A DNA stretch of 64,000 nucleotides from an uncultured Collinsella sp. (lineage in GTDB: Bacteria > Actinomycetota > Coriobacteriia > Coriobacteriales > Coriobacteriaceae). The notes beneath the pieces were generated by a model. The model was given only the letters and a program-made list of their open reading frames with translations. It searched no databases and was not told the origin of the DNA. Below, piece after piece: positions 24,928 to 34,809 of the stretch (the stretch's first letter is position 1; each line of letters starts with the position of its first letter). The DNA is taken from NCBI GenBank assembly GCA_958415665.1, contig CATYZK010000001.1, forward strand, positions 62,001-126,000, written 5' to 3'. The position numbers and the translations under genes were made by a program.

Positions 24928-24968
24928 CTGTCACCGTCCTGTCTCATTTGATTTCTTATTGGAGCCCG

Positions 24969-25054
24969 ATACCCCTCGGGTATACATACTCCAGCCGGTT
25001 GTATTACCGCGGATTAGGCGCCGATTTATAGGATACCCGTATACCGTTCGCGGT
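24969..25054. promoter_or_regulatory. Divergent control region of LuxR regulator and ptcA
   Basis: The 328-base gap holds ATACCC-ctc-GGGTAT (24969-24983), a related GATACCCGTATACC (25032-25045), and ACCGTTCGCGGT at 25043-25054. The first two are likely sites for the adjacent LuxR regulator. Confidence 0.5.
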
Positions 25055-25120
25055 TCTAGATAGTAAACCCCCTGCAAGCCATCTACCTGCGGGTTTATAT
25101 TGGTTTAGAGGGGGTGTAAC

Positions 25121-25132
25121 TCCGTGAACGGT
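25121..25132. promoter_or_regulatory. TCCGTGAACGGT site before ptcA
   Basis: Copy of the recurring dyad about 125 bases upstream of ptcA. Confidence 0.45.
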
Positions 25133-25255
25133 CTTTAATCCCGAATAAACTAGGTAAAAATTGCATACGGGTGAATGATGGTCTTGTCAACACGAGGCGT
25201 GATGTTCGAGCGCCTCATAGTAATAGTCGGCAAGACCGGCGGAAAGGAAATCGAC

Positions 25256-26329
25256 ATGGCACTGCCTAAGGATTTCATCGACACCAACGACTTCACCAAA
25301 GAGCAGATCCTGGCTATCGAGGATCTTGGCCTGGCAATGAAGAAGGCCATCAAGGTTGACGGTTATTATCCGCACCTGCTCCGCAACCAGAGCCTTGGCA
25401 TGATCTTCCAGCAGGTCTCCACCCGCACCCGTCTTTCCTTCGAGACTGCTATGACCGACCTCGGCGGCCATGCTCAGTTCTATGGCCCTGGCACCATCCA
25501 GCTCGGCGGTCACGAGTCCCTGGGCGACACCGCTCGCGTTATGGGCTCCCTGCTCGACATCATGATGGCCCGTGTTGACCGTCACAAGGACGTCGTCGGC
25601 CTCGCCGAGGGCTCCGCTGTGCCCGTCATCAACGGCATGTCCGAGTTCAACCATCCCACGCAGGAGATGGGCGACCTCATGACCATGCTCGAGAACCTCC
25701 CCGAGGGCAAGAAGATCGAGGACTGCACCCTGGCCTTCATCGGCGACGCCACCCAGGTCTGCGTCTCCCTCATGTTCATCGCCTCCAAGGTCGGCATGAA
25801 GTTTGTCCAGTTTGGACCTAAGGGCCACCAGATCCCCGACGGCGGCCTGCACGTCGGCACCGTCGAGGAGCGCGCCGAGTTCGGCAAGCAGATGATGGCC
25901 ATTGCCGAGGAGAACTGCAAGGTCTCCGGCGGCTCGGTCGTCATCTCCGACGACATCGAGTGCATCAAGGGCGCCGACTTCATCTACACCGACGTGTGGT
26001 ATGGCCTGTACGACGAGGAGGTCTCGGGCGAGAACTACATGGACGTGTTCTATCCCAAGTATCAGGTCACCATGGACATGATGAACTTCGCCGGCCCCAA
26101 CTCCAAGTTCATGCACTGCCTGCCGGCCACCCGCAACGAGGAGGTCGTCGACGAGGTCATGGACGATCCCGAGCGCTCCCTGTGCTGGGTCGAGGCCGAG
26201 AATCGCAAGCACTCCATCCGTGCTCTCCTTGCCGCCCTGGGCAAGCGCACCCCGCTCAACGACGAGGGTGTCGAGTACTCCGCCAAGGCTGAGCTCCACG
26301 CCGCTCTCGAGGCTCTCGAGCAGCTCTAA
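25256..26329 (+). CDS. ptcA: Putrescine carbamoyltransferase
   Basis: 357-residue ATCase/OTCase-fold enzyme that phosphorolyses N-carbamoylputrescine to putrescine and carbamoyl phosphate. Carbamoyl-phosphate motifs STRTRLSFE (about residues 54-62) and HPTQE (about 131-135), plus HCLPA (about 282-286), are present. The overall sequence style (YYPHLLRNQSLGMIFQQ, DVWYGLYDEE) matches PtcA rather than ornithine carbamoyltransferase. ATG at 25256 with GGAAAGGA RBS is chosen over 25175. Co-directional with an antiporter and agmatine deiminase. Confidence 0.93.
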   Translation: MALPKDFIDTNDFTKEQILAIEDLGLAMKKAIKVDGYYPHLLRNQSLGMIFQQVSTRTRLSFETAMTDLGGHAQFYGPGTIQLGGHESLGDTARVMGSLLDIMMARVDRHKDVVGLAEGSAVPVINGMSEFNHPTQEMGDLMTMLENLPEGKKIEDCTLAFIGDATQVCVSLMFIASKVGMKFVQFGPKGHQIPDGGLHVGTVEERAEFGKQMMAIAEENCKVSGGSVVISDDIECIKGADFIYTDVWYGLYDEEVSGENYMDVFYPKYQVTMDMMNFAGPNSKFMHCLPATRNEEVVDEVMDDPERSLCWVEAENRKHSIRALLAALGKRTPLNDEGVEYSAKAELHAALEALEQL

Positions 26330-26462
26330 GCCTCAAGGCGCCTAAAAGCACGTTTGCGGGCGGCGGATGCTCGTCTCCTGTCGCCCGCTCACCGAGGCCC
26401 AAGCAATTGCCTTAATACCTTAGGGCCTCGGATCTGTCCAAGACTGAGCGAAGGAGCTCATC

Positions 26463-27902
26463 ATGAGCGACGGAAAGAAAAAGCTTTCCTTCTTGACGGT
26501 CATTTCGACCATCATCTGCGTCGTCTTCGTTTGCGAGGCCGCCGCACCTGCTGCCGCCATTGGCAACCAGCAGTTCTTCTGGTGGATCTTCCTGATCCTG
26601 ACCTTCCTGCTCCCTTACGGCATGGTCGTCGCCGAGCTCGGCACCACCTATGACGGCGAGGGCGGCATTTACGACTGGGTGCGTGATGGCCTGGGCGACA
26701 AGTGGGGCGCCCGCATTTCGTACTACTACTGGGTTAACTACCCGCTGTGGATCGCCTCTCTGGCTACCATGTTCCCCGATATTCTGGGCATGGTCTTTGG
26801 CGTCGAGTTCAATCTGATCGCCAAGATGGGTATCGATCTTGCCTTTGTGTGGATCGTCTACCTCATGGGCCGCTCCAAGGCGGCCGACTCCGAGTGGGTC
26901 CTTAACGGTGGCGCCATCATCAAGGTCGCCGTTGCCGTTATCGTCGGCGCTCTGGGCATTTGGTATGCCATGGAGAACGGTTTTGCGAACGACATGTCCG
27001 CTACCACGTTCCTGCCCGAGCTCACCAACACCAACGCCCTCGGCTACCTGTCGATCATCATCTTTAACTTCATGGGCTTCGAGGTCATCTGCACCATGAC
27101 CGATGACATGGCCGATCCCGCTCGCGATATCCCCAAGGCTATCATCGTTGGCGGCCTGTCCATCGCCGTGATCTACCTGTTCGCTGGCTTTGGCATCGGC
27201 GCTGCGGTGCCGGCCGACTCCATCGATCCCGACTACGGCATGATCGTCGCAGTCCAGACCATGGTGGGCGACTCCATGATCTTCAAGGTCATCTGCATCG
27301 CCTTCCTGATCACCCTGTTCGCCAACATGGCCGCCTGGTCCTTCGGCGTCAACTCCGTCGCCCGCTACGCTGCCGAGCACGGCAACATGCCCAAGGTCTT
27401 CGCCTCGATGATCTCGGATGACGATATGCCCAACGGCGCCAACCTGGTCAACGCCATCGTTGCCTCCCTGGTGCTGTGCCTGCAGCTGGTTCCCATCGAC
27501 GCCATCTCCAACGGTGTCTTCTGGATGCTCTTCGGCACCTCCGTCGTCTTCCTGCTGCTGACCTACATCCCGATGTTCCCGGCGTTCCTCAACCTTCGTA
27601 AGAACGACCCGAACCGTGAGCGCATCTTCACGTTCCCGTTTAAGGGCACCATGATGAAGGTCATGCTGGCCATCCCCTGCATCGAGCTGGTCCTGGCCAT
27701 CGTCGCAACGCTGGTGCCGTTCTCCGCCGCCGAGATTGGCGACAAGCTCCCGATGATCGTTATCTTCATCGTGCTCGTGCTCATCGGCGAGGTCGTCCGC
27801 GTCGTCAGCGCCAAGGGCCGCAAGGAAGAGTACAAGGGTCTGACCCCTGAGCTCGCAGCCCAGCGTCTCGCTGAGGAGGCCGCCGAGGCCGAGGAGAACT
27901 AG
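26463..27902 (+). CDS. APC-family amino acid/amine permease (agmatine-putrescine antiporter candidate)
   Basis: 479-residue APC permease with about 12 hydrophobic segments, starting with the typical unwound TM1 region (VCEAAAPAAAIGN). Lies between ptcA and agmatine deiminase, the position of AguD, which exchanges agmatine for putrescine. RBS GAAGGAG precedes ATG. The acidic C-terminal tail (AEEAAEAEEN) is cytoplasmic. Close paralogue of the permease at 30021. Confidence 0.9.
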   Translation: MSDGKKKLSFLTVISTIICVVFVCEAAAPAAAIGNQQFFWWIFLILTFLLPYGMVVAELGTTYDGEGGIYDWVRDGLGDKWGARISYYYWVNYPLWIASLATMFPDILGMVFGVEFNLIAKMGIDLAFVWIVYLMGRSKAADSEWVLNGGAIIKVAVAVIVGALGIWYAMENGFANDMSATTFLPELTNTNALGYLSIIIFNFMGFEVICTMTDDMADPARDIPKAIIVGGLSIAVIYLFAGFGIGAAVPADSIDPDYGMIVAVQTMVGDSMIFKVICIAFLITLFANMAAWSFGVNSVARYAAEHGNMPKVFASMISDDDMPNGANLVNAIVASLVLCLQLVPIDAISNGVFWMLFGTSVVFLLLTYIPMFPAFLNLRKNDPNRERIFTFPFKGTMMKVMLAIPCIELVLAIVATLVPFSAAEIGDKLPMIVIFIVLVLIGEVVRVVSAKGRKEEYKGLTPELAAQRLAEEAAEAEEN

Positions 27903-28269
27903 AGCACCCGGTTCTGGGGCTCCAACCCTCCTCGTGCACCAACGCGCGCTTCGTCGGGCTTGTCGCTCCCGACTCCGGGCACTCTAGCCTCTTCGGAGGC
28001 GTGCCCAAGCGACAGGTTTGCTAACCATTCCCCGGGGTGGGTGTGAGCGATAGCTCCGGTAACCACCGCCCACCCCAATCTCTCTTCCGTATCCTTCGTG
28101 CGTTTTGTCTCCGCGCACTTGGTTACGTCGTCGCTTGCCGGTGCGATTCCGTGAAAACCGGCGCCGGGCGCCCCGACCTTTGCCGGGGAACGGGCGCCTA
28201 CCATCTCTTGGTTTTAGGCTGCGGGTAACCCGCCCGCAGCAAGCGATCGTTCGATTTGGAGGAAATCTT
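27903..28269. other. Intergenic stretch before agmatine deiminase, no gene seen
   Basis: 367 bases, GC-rich, with short stems such as GGGGTGGG/CCCACCCC around 28035-28075. No frame has a credible start. It may hold a 5' leader or processing site between the permease and deiminase genes. Confidence 0.4.
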
Positions 28270-29475
28270 ATGCGTACGATCACCGAGTCCGAGTCCACCC
28301 CCAAGGCCGACGGCTTCTTTATGCCCGCTGAGTTCGCCCCGCAGGATCGCGTGTGGATGGGTTGGCCCCACCGCACCGACACCTGGGCCCACGGCGCCAA
28401 GCCGGCTCAGAAGCAGTATGCCGCCATCGCCCGCGCCATCTCCGAGTTCACCCCGGTCTATATGTGCGCCAACCAGGTCGATTATGCCAACTGCAAGGCC
28501 GTCTTTGAGAACGATGAGAACGTCACCGTTATCGAGATGACCACCGACGACGCTTGGTTCCGCGACACCGCCGCCACCTACGTCATCAACGGCAAGGGCG
28601 AGAAGCGCGCCAACCACTGGCACTTCAACGCCTACGGCGGTCTCGTCGACGGCCTCTATTTCCCGTGGGACAAGGACGAGCAGATCGCCCTCAAGATGGC
28701 CGAGCTCTCCGGCTGCCGCCGCTACCGTCCCGATGACATGATCCTCGAGGGTGGCTCCATCACCGTCGACGGCGAGGGCACCCTTGTCGTGACCGACCAG
28801 TGCCTGCTTTCCCCGGGCCGCACCTGCTCTGCAGTGCTCGAGGAGGAAGAGGATCCCGAGTCCATCTGGCCCAAGTTCAAGAAGAAGTTTGAGCCCTGGA
28901 GCGAGGAGCTTCGCGCCTACATGGACGAGCACCTCAAGGATTACCTGGGTGTCGAGAAGGTCATCTGGGTCAAGGAGGGCATCGACCCCGAGGAGACCAA
29001 TGGTCACATCGATGACGTCGCTACGTTCATCGCCCCGGGCGTCATGGCCTGCATCTGGACCGACGATCCCGAGTACCCGTTCTACGAGCAGTGCCACGCT
29101 GCCTACGAGACCCTCTCCAACGCCGTCGACGCCAAGGGCCGCAAGATGAAGGTCTACAAGCTGCCCATGCCCGTGAACCCGCTGTTCATGGACCAGGCTT
29201 CCTGCGACACCATCGATGCCGACGAGAACGCCGAGCCGCGCGTCCCCGACGAGCCGCTGATCGCCTCCTACATGAACTACCTCGTGACCAACCACGGCGT
29301 TATCGTCCCGCAGTACGGCGACGAGAACGACCAGCTGGCCGTCGACACGCTCCAGAAGATCTACGACGAGGTCTGGGGCGAGGGCGTCTACAAGTGCGTC
29401 GGCGTTCAGTCCGAGCAGGTCGTCTTCGGCGGCGGCAACATTCACTGCATTACGCAGCAGGAGCCGTCCGCGTAA
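28270..29475 (+). CDS. aguA: Agmatine deiminase (paralogue 1)
   Basis: 401-residue guanidino-group-modifying enzyme that hydrolyses agmatine to N-carbamoylputrescine and ammonia. The catalytic cysteine is Cys393 in GGGNIHCITQQ, eight residues from the C-terminus as in known AguA enzymes; the WFRDTAA and NGHIDDV motifs supply the other active-site residues. Slightly longer than the usual ~365-370. ATG at 28270 with TTGGAGG RBS replaces an earlier in-frame ATG at 28105. Confidence 0.94.
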   Translation: MRTITESESTPKADGFFMPAEFAPQDRVWMGWPHRTDTWAHGAKPAQKQYAAIARAISEFTPVYMCANQVDYANCKAVFENDENVTVIEMTTDDAWFRDTAATYVINGKGEKRANHWHFNAYGGLVDGLYFPWDKDEQIALKMAELSGCRRYRPDDMILEGGSITVDGEGTLVVTDQCLLSPGRTCSAVLEEEEDPESIWPKFKKKFEPWSEELRAYMDEHLKDYLGVEKVIWVKEGIDPEETNGHIDDVATFIAPGVMACIWTDDPEYPFYEQCHAAYETLSNAVDAKGRKMKVYKLPMPVNPLFMDQASCDTIDADENAEPRVPDEPLIASYMNYLVTNHGVIVPQYGDENDQLAVDTLQKIYDEVWGEGVYKCVGVQSEQVVFGGGNIHCITQQEPSA

Positions 29476-30020
29476 TTGTCTGGCTTCCTGAGGCACGGCA
29501 CCTTCCCGTTCATTCGTCGCTTGCGTACCAAAGTACGCGGCGCTCCTCTTTCACGGGAATCTGCCGCACCTCAGAAGCCCAGCCGATCAATCGGACAGTC
29601 GGTGAATCGCACCGTGACCATCTCGGGGCATTGATGGTCTGGTCACTTGATGTCTTGGTCGGCTGGGTTTTTCTTTGGGCACTCCGTTGCCTCCACTTCG
29701 GAGTGCCCGCCTCTTTGATTGAGTACGCGTCTGATCTGGGATTTATTGCGGGTTAGGCCAATTGTTCGCTTGAATTTCCCAGGTCAGACGCGTACCCAAT
29801 TGTCGAAAGTTTCCGGTCGCAAACGCGGCCGTTTTGATCGGAGTGTCTATGTACCAGCGTATCGTCATCTACACGCGCCTGTTCCGCGAGCGTTGGTCCA
29901 ACAAATGCATCCGCTCCTCTCTTTGGGATGGCACCTGCACCGGTGACGCGGCCTGCAACCCTACCTTGGGCTGCGCCTTCGGTACAGATGCCATCCTTTT
30001 TGCTGTAGGGGGAGCGTGCC
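29476..30020. other. 545-base intergenic region with long hairpins
   Basis: Contains GCGTACcaaaGTACGC near 29522 and the inverted repeat 29723-29795. A 65-residue frame at 29834-30031 has no recognisable features. I see no convincing gene; possibly a structured leader of the permease at 30021. Confidence 0.4.
29723..29795. repeat. Inverted repeat, 18/19 bp arms
   Basis: GTACGCGTCTGATCTGGGA (29723-29741) against 29777-29795 with one mismatch, 35-base loop. About 230 bases upstream of the second permease. Confidence 0.75.
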
Positions 30021-31430
30021 GTGGCAGGTAAAAAGTTCTCCCTGTTCGAGGTCATCCTCTCGGTTATCTGCGTTGTCTTTACCATCGAGGCGGCTGCTCC
30101 GGCATCTGCCATGGGTAACGTGCAGTTCTTCTGGTGGATCTTCCTTATCGCTACGTTTTTGCTTCCCTATGGCCTGGTAGTTGCCGAGCTGGGTACGGCG
30201 TTCGATTCCGAGGGCGGCCTGTACGATTGGGTTCGCCTGGGCCTGGGCGACCGTTGGGGTGCCCGCTGCTCCTGGTGCTACTGGGTCAACTTTCCGCTGT
30301 GGGTGGCAAGCATCGCCTGTATGTTTCCCAGTGTCATCAATGCGGTATGGGGTGTCGAGTTTTCGCTCGGGGTCCGAATTGCCATTGAGCTTGCCTTTGT
30401 GTGGGGCGTCACGGTCATGGCAATGCAGCCGGTGGCCGAGGCCGATTGGGTCATGGATGGCGGCGCCGTCGTCAAGGTGCTCATTACCGCCGTGGTGGGA
30501 ATCGTCGGCATTTGGTTTGCCTGCAATAACGGCTTTGCCAACAATATGTCGCTTAAGACCTTTGTCCCCGATCTGGGAGACACTAACTCACTGACGTATC
30601 TTTCAATCATCCTATTCAACTTTATGGGCTTTGAGGTGGTCGCGACCTTTGCCAGCACGATGAAGAACCCGTCGCGCGATATCCCCAAGGCGGTTATCGC
30701 CGGTGGCGTTGCCATCGCGGCGATCTACTTTATCTGTGGCATCGGCATTGGGGCTGCGGTTCCCACCGAGCAGCTTTCGCTCGATTCGGGCATTGTGGAC
30801 GCGGTTGCCGCCATGGTGGGGCGCAGCCACCCGCTGACGATGATTGTGGGCATGGCCTTTTTGGTGACGCTGTTCGCTAACATGATTTGTTGGAGTTTTG
30901 GCGTCAACAACGTGGCGAGCTATGCCGCGCGCCATGGCAACATGCCGCGCCCTTTTGCGCTGGTGTCCAAGAAGACCGGCATGCCCAACGGCTCGGCACT
31001 CATTAACGGTTGTTTTGCCAGCTTGGTGCTGCTACTTCAGATTCCGCTGGGCGAAGGTTCCGACGTCTTTTGGGTCTTCTTCTCGATGAACGTCGTCTTT
31101 CTGCTCATGAGCTATATCCCGATGTTCCCGGCGTTTTGGCGCCTGCGTAAATACGACGACCGCCCGCGGGTGTTTCGCGCGCCCTTCGAGGGCAAGGTGC
31201 TTGCGGTAGCGCTTGCGGTGCCGGTGGTAGAACTCGTGCTTTCGATTGTTGCGACAATCGTGCCGCTTAACAGCTCGCCCGCCGAGATGTCAAAGTTGCC
31301 GATCCTCTTGGGTGTGGTGATCGGCGTGTTGCTGGGCGAGGTTTCGCGCCTCATATCGCGCCGCGGCCGCAGCATCGACAATCCCGGCGTTGGCGCAAGG
31401 GGGACAGGTCGCTTTGCACCAAAACAGTAG
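30021..31430 (+). CDS. APC-family amino acid/amine permease (paralogue 2)
   Basis: 469-residue, ~12-segment APC permease beginning at GTG behind AGGGGGAG. Closely resembles the protein at 26463 (shared FFWWIFLI..FLLPYG and IFNFMGFEV segments), so it arose by duplication. Its position between agmatine deiminase and a LuxR regulator suggests transport of agmatine, putrescine or a related amine. Basic C-terminal tail. Confidence 0.9.
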   Translation: MAGKKFSLFEVILSVICVVFTIEAAAPASAMGNVQFFWWIFLIATFLLPYGLVVAELGTAFDSEGGLYDWVRLGLGDRWGARCSWCYWVNFPLWVASIACMFPSVINAVWGVEFSLGVRIAIELAFVWGVTVMAMQPVAEADWVMDGGAVVKVLITAVVGIVGIWFACNNGFANNMSLKTFVPDLGDTNSLTYLSIILFNFMGFEVVATFASTMKNPSRDIPKAVIAGGVAIAAIYFICGIGIGAAVPTEQLSLDSGIVDAVAAMVGRSHPLTMIVGMAFLVTLFANMICWSFGVNNVASYAARHGNMPRPFALVSKKTGMPNGSALINGCFASLVLLLQIPLGEGSDVFWVFFSMNVVFLLMSYIPMFPAFWRLRKYDDRPRVFRAPFEGKVLAVALAVPVVELVLSIVATIVPLNSSPAEMSKLPILLGVVIGVLLGEVSRLISRRGRSIDNPGVGARGTGRFAPKQ

Positions 31431-31465
31431 CGCCGCGAGTTGCGCGGTGCTAGATGCATCTTGGA

Positions 31466-31657
31466 TTACTGCTCGCGCTGCTCGGGATCAGATGCGAGCT
31501 TGGGTGCAAAGTAGGGGACGTGGCCCAGGTAGGGGCAGCTGTCCGAACGCGCCTCAACGGCGCAGGGGACATCGTCGTAGGTCATGGAAGAACCGAGTCG
31601 GGTGATGGCCTTGGCGGCGGGCGCGACGAGCATCTTGAGCGGAGCGATCGGTGTCAT
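31466..31657 (-). CDS. Small conserved-looking protein, unknown
   Basis: 63-residue protein with an excellent RBS (AAAGGAG 7 bases before ATG). N-terminal half hydrophobic/alanine-rich (APLKMLVAPAAKAI), C-terminal half polar with two cysteines in DVPCAVEARSDSCPYL. Not obviously a signal peptide or toxin. Divergent from the LuxR regulator at 31786, sharing a dyad-containing promoter gap. Family unknown. Confidence 0.55.
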   Translation of the reverse strand: MTPIAPLKMLVAPAAKAITRLGSSMTYDDVPCAVEARSDSCPYLGHVPYFAPKLASDPEQREQ

Positions 31658-31695
31658 GGCATCTCCTTTCATCGGTGAGACACAGCTTGTTTATC

Positions 31696-31715
31696 TAAAC
31701 GATACAGTACGTTTA
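31696..31715. promoter_or_regulatory. TAAAC...GTTTA dyad between small gene and LuxR regulator
   Basis: TAAACGATACAGTACGTTTA, 5-bp arms, in the 128-base divergent gap. Possible autoregulatory site. Confidence 0.4.
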
Positions 31716-31785
31716 ATCGGTGAGTCTAATCTTGCGGCAAAGAATCTGTCAACATCCTCACAGCATCTAGACAGGGGAGGCGGGC

Positions 31786-32778
31786 ATGAGTTTCGCGTTC
31801 TATATCTACACCACGATTATCATGGGTGTGGCTCTGGTGACCAGTGCCGTGGCATTGGTGGTTTGGCTCATGACGCGCCGTCGCGACAGCCTCGTGGCCG
31901 CGGCGGGTTTTTTGCTCTATATGCTCGATATGTCGGTCATCTTTTTTGACGAGTACAATCGGCTCAAATACGACTACGCCGTTACCTTTAGCGAGCCGCT
32001 GCAGCACCCCTTGCTGCGCTGCGTGCTTGGTATTGCCATCTATGCCTGCGTGGTGCTATGGATGTTTGCGCGCTTGCGCAAAAGGCCGACGTCGCGCATG
32101 CTCGGACTTGCTATCGTGCCGTTTTCAATCTTGCAATTGCTGCTGGTGCCTCGCAGCGGTGCTGCCGGAGAGATGCAGCAGTATCTCTTTTGGCTCACGC
32201 GTGACCTGGGCAATGTAGGATGTCTTGCCTATGCCGCCTGGCATTACCGGCACAGGGCCACGCGTGTTGAGAAACTCGACCTCGACCGCTCAAAGCTCTT
32301 TTGGAAGGTGGCACTCGTTCTTGCGTTTTGCGTAATCGCCGAGGACACCTACATGATTTTGCTCTGCCGCCCCGACTCTCAAAACCCCGTCATCAGCCTC
32401 TTTTTGTGGTATCTGTCCGAGCGCAATATCTCCGAAAACGTGCTGCTCGTGGTATGCGCGGTCCAACTCTTTTGCCAGTTTAGCCATATCCTGCGCGTGT
32501 ATGCCCGTCATCCGCGTGCCGATGAGGACGTGGCGGCCGAGAGCGCACGCTCTGGGGACGATCTAGCATCACGCGTTGTGATCTATGCCGATGCCCATAA
32601 GCTGTCGCGGCGCGAGCAGGAGGTGCTCACGCTGGTGCTGAAGGGCAACGACGCCCAAAACATCGCCAGCGAGTTGGTCATCAGCCCTGGCACTGTCAAG
32701 GCGCACTTGCATCGCATCTACGTTAAAAGCGGTGTCTCCAACCGAGATGACCTCATAGATGCCTTTTGGCGTTCCTAG
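31786..32778 (+). CDS. Membrane-bound LuxR-type regulator (paralogue 2)
   Basis: 330-residue protein with the same plan as the one at 23962: about seven hydrophobic segments (residues 5-235) and a C-terminal LuxR helix-turn-helix (LSRREQEVLTLVLKGNDAQN...SPGTVKAHLHRI, about 265-320). RBS AGGGGAGG precedes ATG. Probably activates the amidohydrolase/MATE genes downstream or the permease upstream; the signal is unknown. Confidence 0.88.
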   Translation: MSFAFYIYTTIIMGVALVTSAVALVVWLMTRRRDSLVAAAGFLLYMLDMSVIFFDEYNRLKYDYAVTFSEPLQHPLLRCVLGIAIYACVVLWMFARLRKRPTSRMLGLAIVPFSILQLLLVPRSGAAGEMQQYLFWLTRDLGNVGCLAYAAWHYRHRATRVEKLDLDRSKLFWKVALVLAFCVIAEDTYMILLCRPDSQNPVISLFLWYLSERNISENVLLVVCAVQLFCQFSHILRVYARHPRADEDVAAESARSGDDLASRVVIYADAHKLSRREQEVLTLVLKGNDAQNIASELVISPGTVKAHLHRIYVKSGVSNRDDLIDAFWRS

Positions 32779-33093
32779 TCCTATTCTTCCTTGCATGCGG
32801 GTCTTGTCGTGTGGGCAGGCACGCCGTTGGGCGTAATGACGCGGTAATAATCTCAGACAATAAACCTGCAGGTAAAGCGTGTAAACCTGCTTAAACTGAC
32901 CGTTTGCGGTCCCTGGCCTTGGCACGGATTTGCCCCTGTGTATCAATGGGTGTAGCGCGAAGCCGCGGACGTGGGACAGACGTCCGAGCACGGCTTGTAG
33001 GCACGCGCCGATGCGGGAGCGCTACGCTCCCAACCGAGTGCCCACGCGGGCGGTGCGTCCGCGTTGCAACCAAAGATGCCTGAGGAGGCTCAC
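32779..33093. promoter_or_regulatory. Control region of the amidohydrolase
   Basis: The 315-base gap contains ACCGTTTGCGGT at 32899-32910 (variant of the recurring dyad) and no gene. Confidence 0.4.
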
Positions 33094-34722
33094 ATGGACA
33101 AGGCTGATGTAGTTATCAAGAGCAACGCCGTCTTTACCGGCGATGGGCTCGAGCCGTTTAAGGGCGGCGTTGCCGTGCGGGGCGATAAAATCGTTGCCTG
33201 CGGTGACGATGCCCACCTGGCACCGTTTATCGGCCCCGATACCGAGGTGCGCGACTTTGGCGACCAGCTCGTCATGCCCGGCCTGATCGACTCGCACACG
33301 CATTTTGCCCAGGGCGCGTTCATGACCGACCCCGATTTTGCCGTCAACCTCATCGACTGCACCAGTTTTGAGATGGCGATGGAACGTGTCGTGGCGTTTG
33401 CGGCCGACCATCCCGATAACGAGTGGATTCTGGGCTGCCAGATTATCCAGTTCCAGTGGGATGTCCCCGAGATGCCTACAGCCGCGATGATCGATGAGTA
33501 CATCTCTGACCGCCCGGTCTTTCTGCAGCAGGTTGACCTGCATACCTTTAGTGCCAATACCTGCGCCATCAACAAGGTGGGAGTAACTTCGCAGACGCCC
33601 GATCCCGCAGGCGGCAAGATCCTTAAGGATGCCGAGGGCAATCTGACGGGCGTGTTTTCCAACAACGCCGGCGCCTTCTTTATGGACGAGGTCTACGATC
33701 CAGCGCCCGAGGTTGTTGACGCGTCGTTTGCAAAAACCGCCCGGCGCGCCAATGCCCTGGGAATCACTACGGTCGGCATGGTCAATCCTACGTTTGTGAG
33801 CATGGAAAACCCGTATGCGGTGTTGGCAGGTCTTAATGCCAAGGGCGACTTGCCACTGCGCGTGTTCCTGTACACCGATCTGTTCGAAAACGAGTCCTTG
33901 ACGCTCGAGCAGATCAAGGAGAAATATGCCTTCCCGGGTACGCAGGTGGAGTGGCACGGCTTTAAGCAGTTCCTTGATGGCGTGTGCTCCGACCATACCG
34001 CCTGGATGCTTGAGCCCTATAGCAACGCGCCCGATACCTGTGGTGAGCCCGCGGAGGAGCCGGAGCGCATCCGCGCTGCCATCCTCAGAGCGCAGGAATG
34101 GGGCGTTGACACGCGCATCCATACGATTGGTGATCGCTCGGTGCGTTTTGTGCTCGATTGTTTTGAGGAGGGCGAGCGCTTGCATGGCAAGCGGGATTGT
34201 CGCCACTCCATGGAGCACAACGAGACGGTTCAGCCCGAGGATCTGCCGCGCTATGCCGAGCTGGGTATATGCCCTGGCATGCAGCCGTGGCACATGCTGC
34301 TCGATATGGCTGACCTTGCCAAGGACGATGCCGTGGGCCCCGAGCGTGCTGCGCTTTCGTGGCCCTTGCATAGCCTGCTTGCCAGCGGTGCCGTGGTGCA
34401 CCTGGGCAGTGACTTCCCCGTTGTGGGCTTGGAGCCCATGGAGGAGGTGTACGGCGCGGTCTTCCGCATGCTCGAGGACGGCTCCAACCCTGAGGGCTGG
34501 TTCCCCCAGGAGCGCATTACCATGGCCGAGGCTCTGCGCGCTTACACCTATGGCAGCGCCTACGCCATGCATGCCGAGGACCGCATCGGCACGCTCGCGT
34601 GCGGCAAACAGGCAGATATCTGCGTGCTCGATCGCAACCTCTTTGATTGCGAGCCGGCCGAGGTGCTCGAGGCTACCGCAGCCCTCACGATGATCGCCGG
34701 CAAGGTGGTCTTTGAGGCATAG
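33094..34722 (+). CDS. Amidohydrolase (YtcJ-like)
   Basis: 542-residue metal-dependent amidohydrolase of the YtcJ/AepA type: N-terminal small beta domain, metal motif PGLIDSHTHF (about residues 61-70), further histidines at IHTIGDRSV (about 345-353) and RHSMEHNE (about 370), and the C-terminal LGSDFPV/DICVLD region. Hydrolyses an amide or imide; substrate unknown. ATG at 33094 follows GAGGAGG. Its placement among amine-catabolism genes suggests a nitrogenous substrate (inference). MATE transporter follows on the same strand after 87 bases. Confidence 0.88.
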   Translation: MDKADVVIKSNAVFTGDGLEPFKGGVAVRGDKIVACGDDAHLAPFIGPDTEVRDFGDQLVMPGLIDSHTHFAQGAFMTDPDFAVNLIDCTSFEMAMERVVAFAADHPDNEWILGCQIIQFQWDVPEMPTAAMIDEYISDRPVFLQQVDLHTFSANTCAINKVGVTSQTPDPAGGKILKDAEGNLTGVFSNNAGAFFMDEVYDPAPEVVDASFAKTARRANALGITTVGMVNPTFVSMENPYAVLAGLNAKGDLPLRVFLYTDLFENESLTLEQIKEKYAFPGTQVEWHGFKQFLDGVCSDHTAWMLEPYSNAPDTCGEPAEEPERIRAAILRAQEWGVDTRIHTIGDRSVRFVLDCFEEGERLHGKRDCRHSMEHNETVQPEDLPRYAELGICPGMQPWHMLLDMADLAKDDAVGPERAALSWPLHSLLASGAVVHLGSDFPVVGLEPMEEVYGAVFRMLEDGSNPEGWFPQERITMAEALRAYTYGSAYAMHAEDRIGTLACGKQADICVLDRNLFDCEPAEVLEATAALTMIAGKVVFEA

Positions 34723-34809
34723 CGCCATCGTTTGATTGGGCGGCTTGGTGCCAGTTGTCAGCCGCCTGACATCCATTCAGCACTACTCTCTCAAGGAAAG
34801 GGGAGAACA

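Noticed and set aside
29834..30031. 65-residue frame before the second permease
   Set aside because: Weak context, overlaps the permease start, unnatural composition.
33022..34776. 584-residue minus-strand frame opposite the amidohydrolase
   Set aside because: Antisense shadow; low-complexity composition and no homology pattern.
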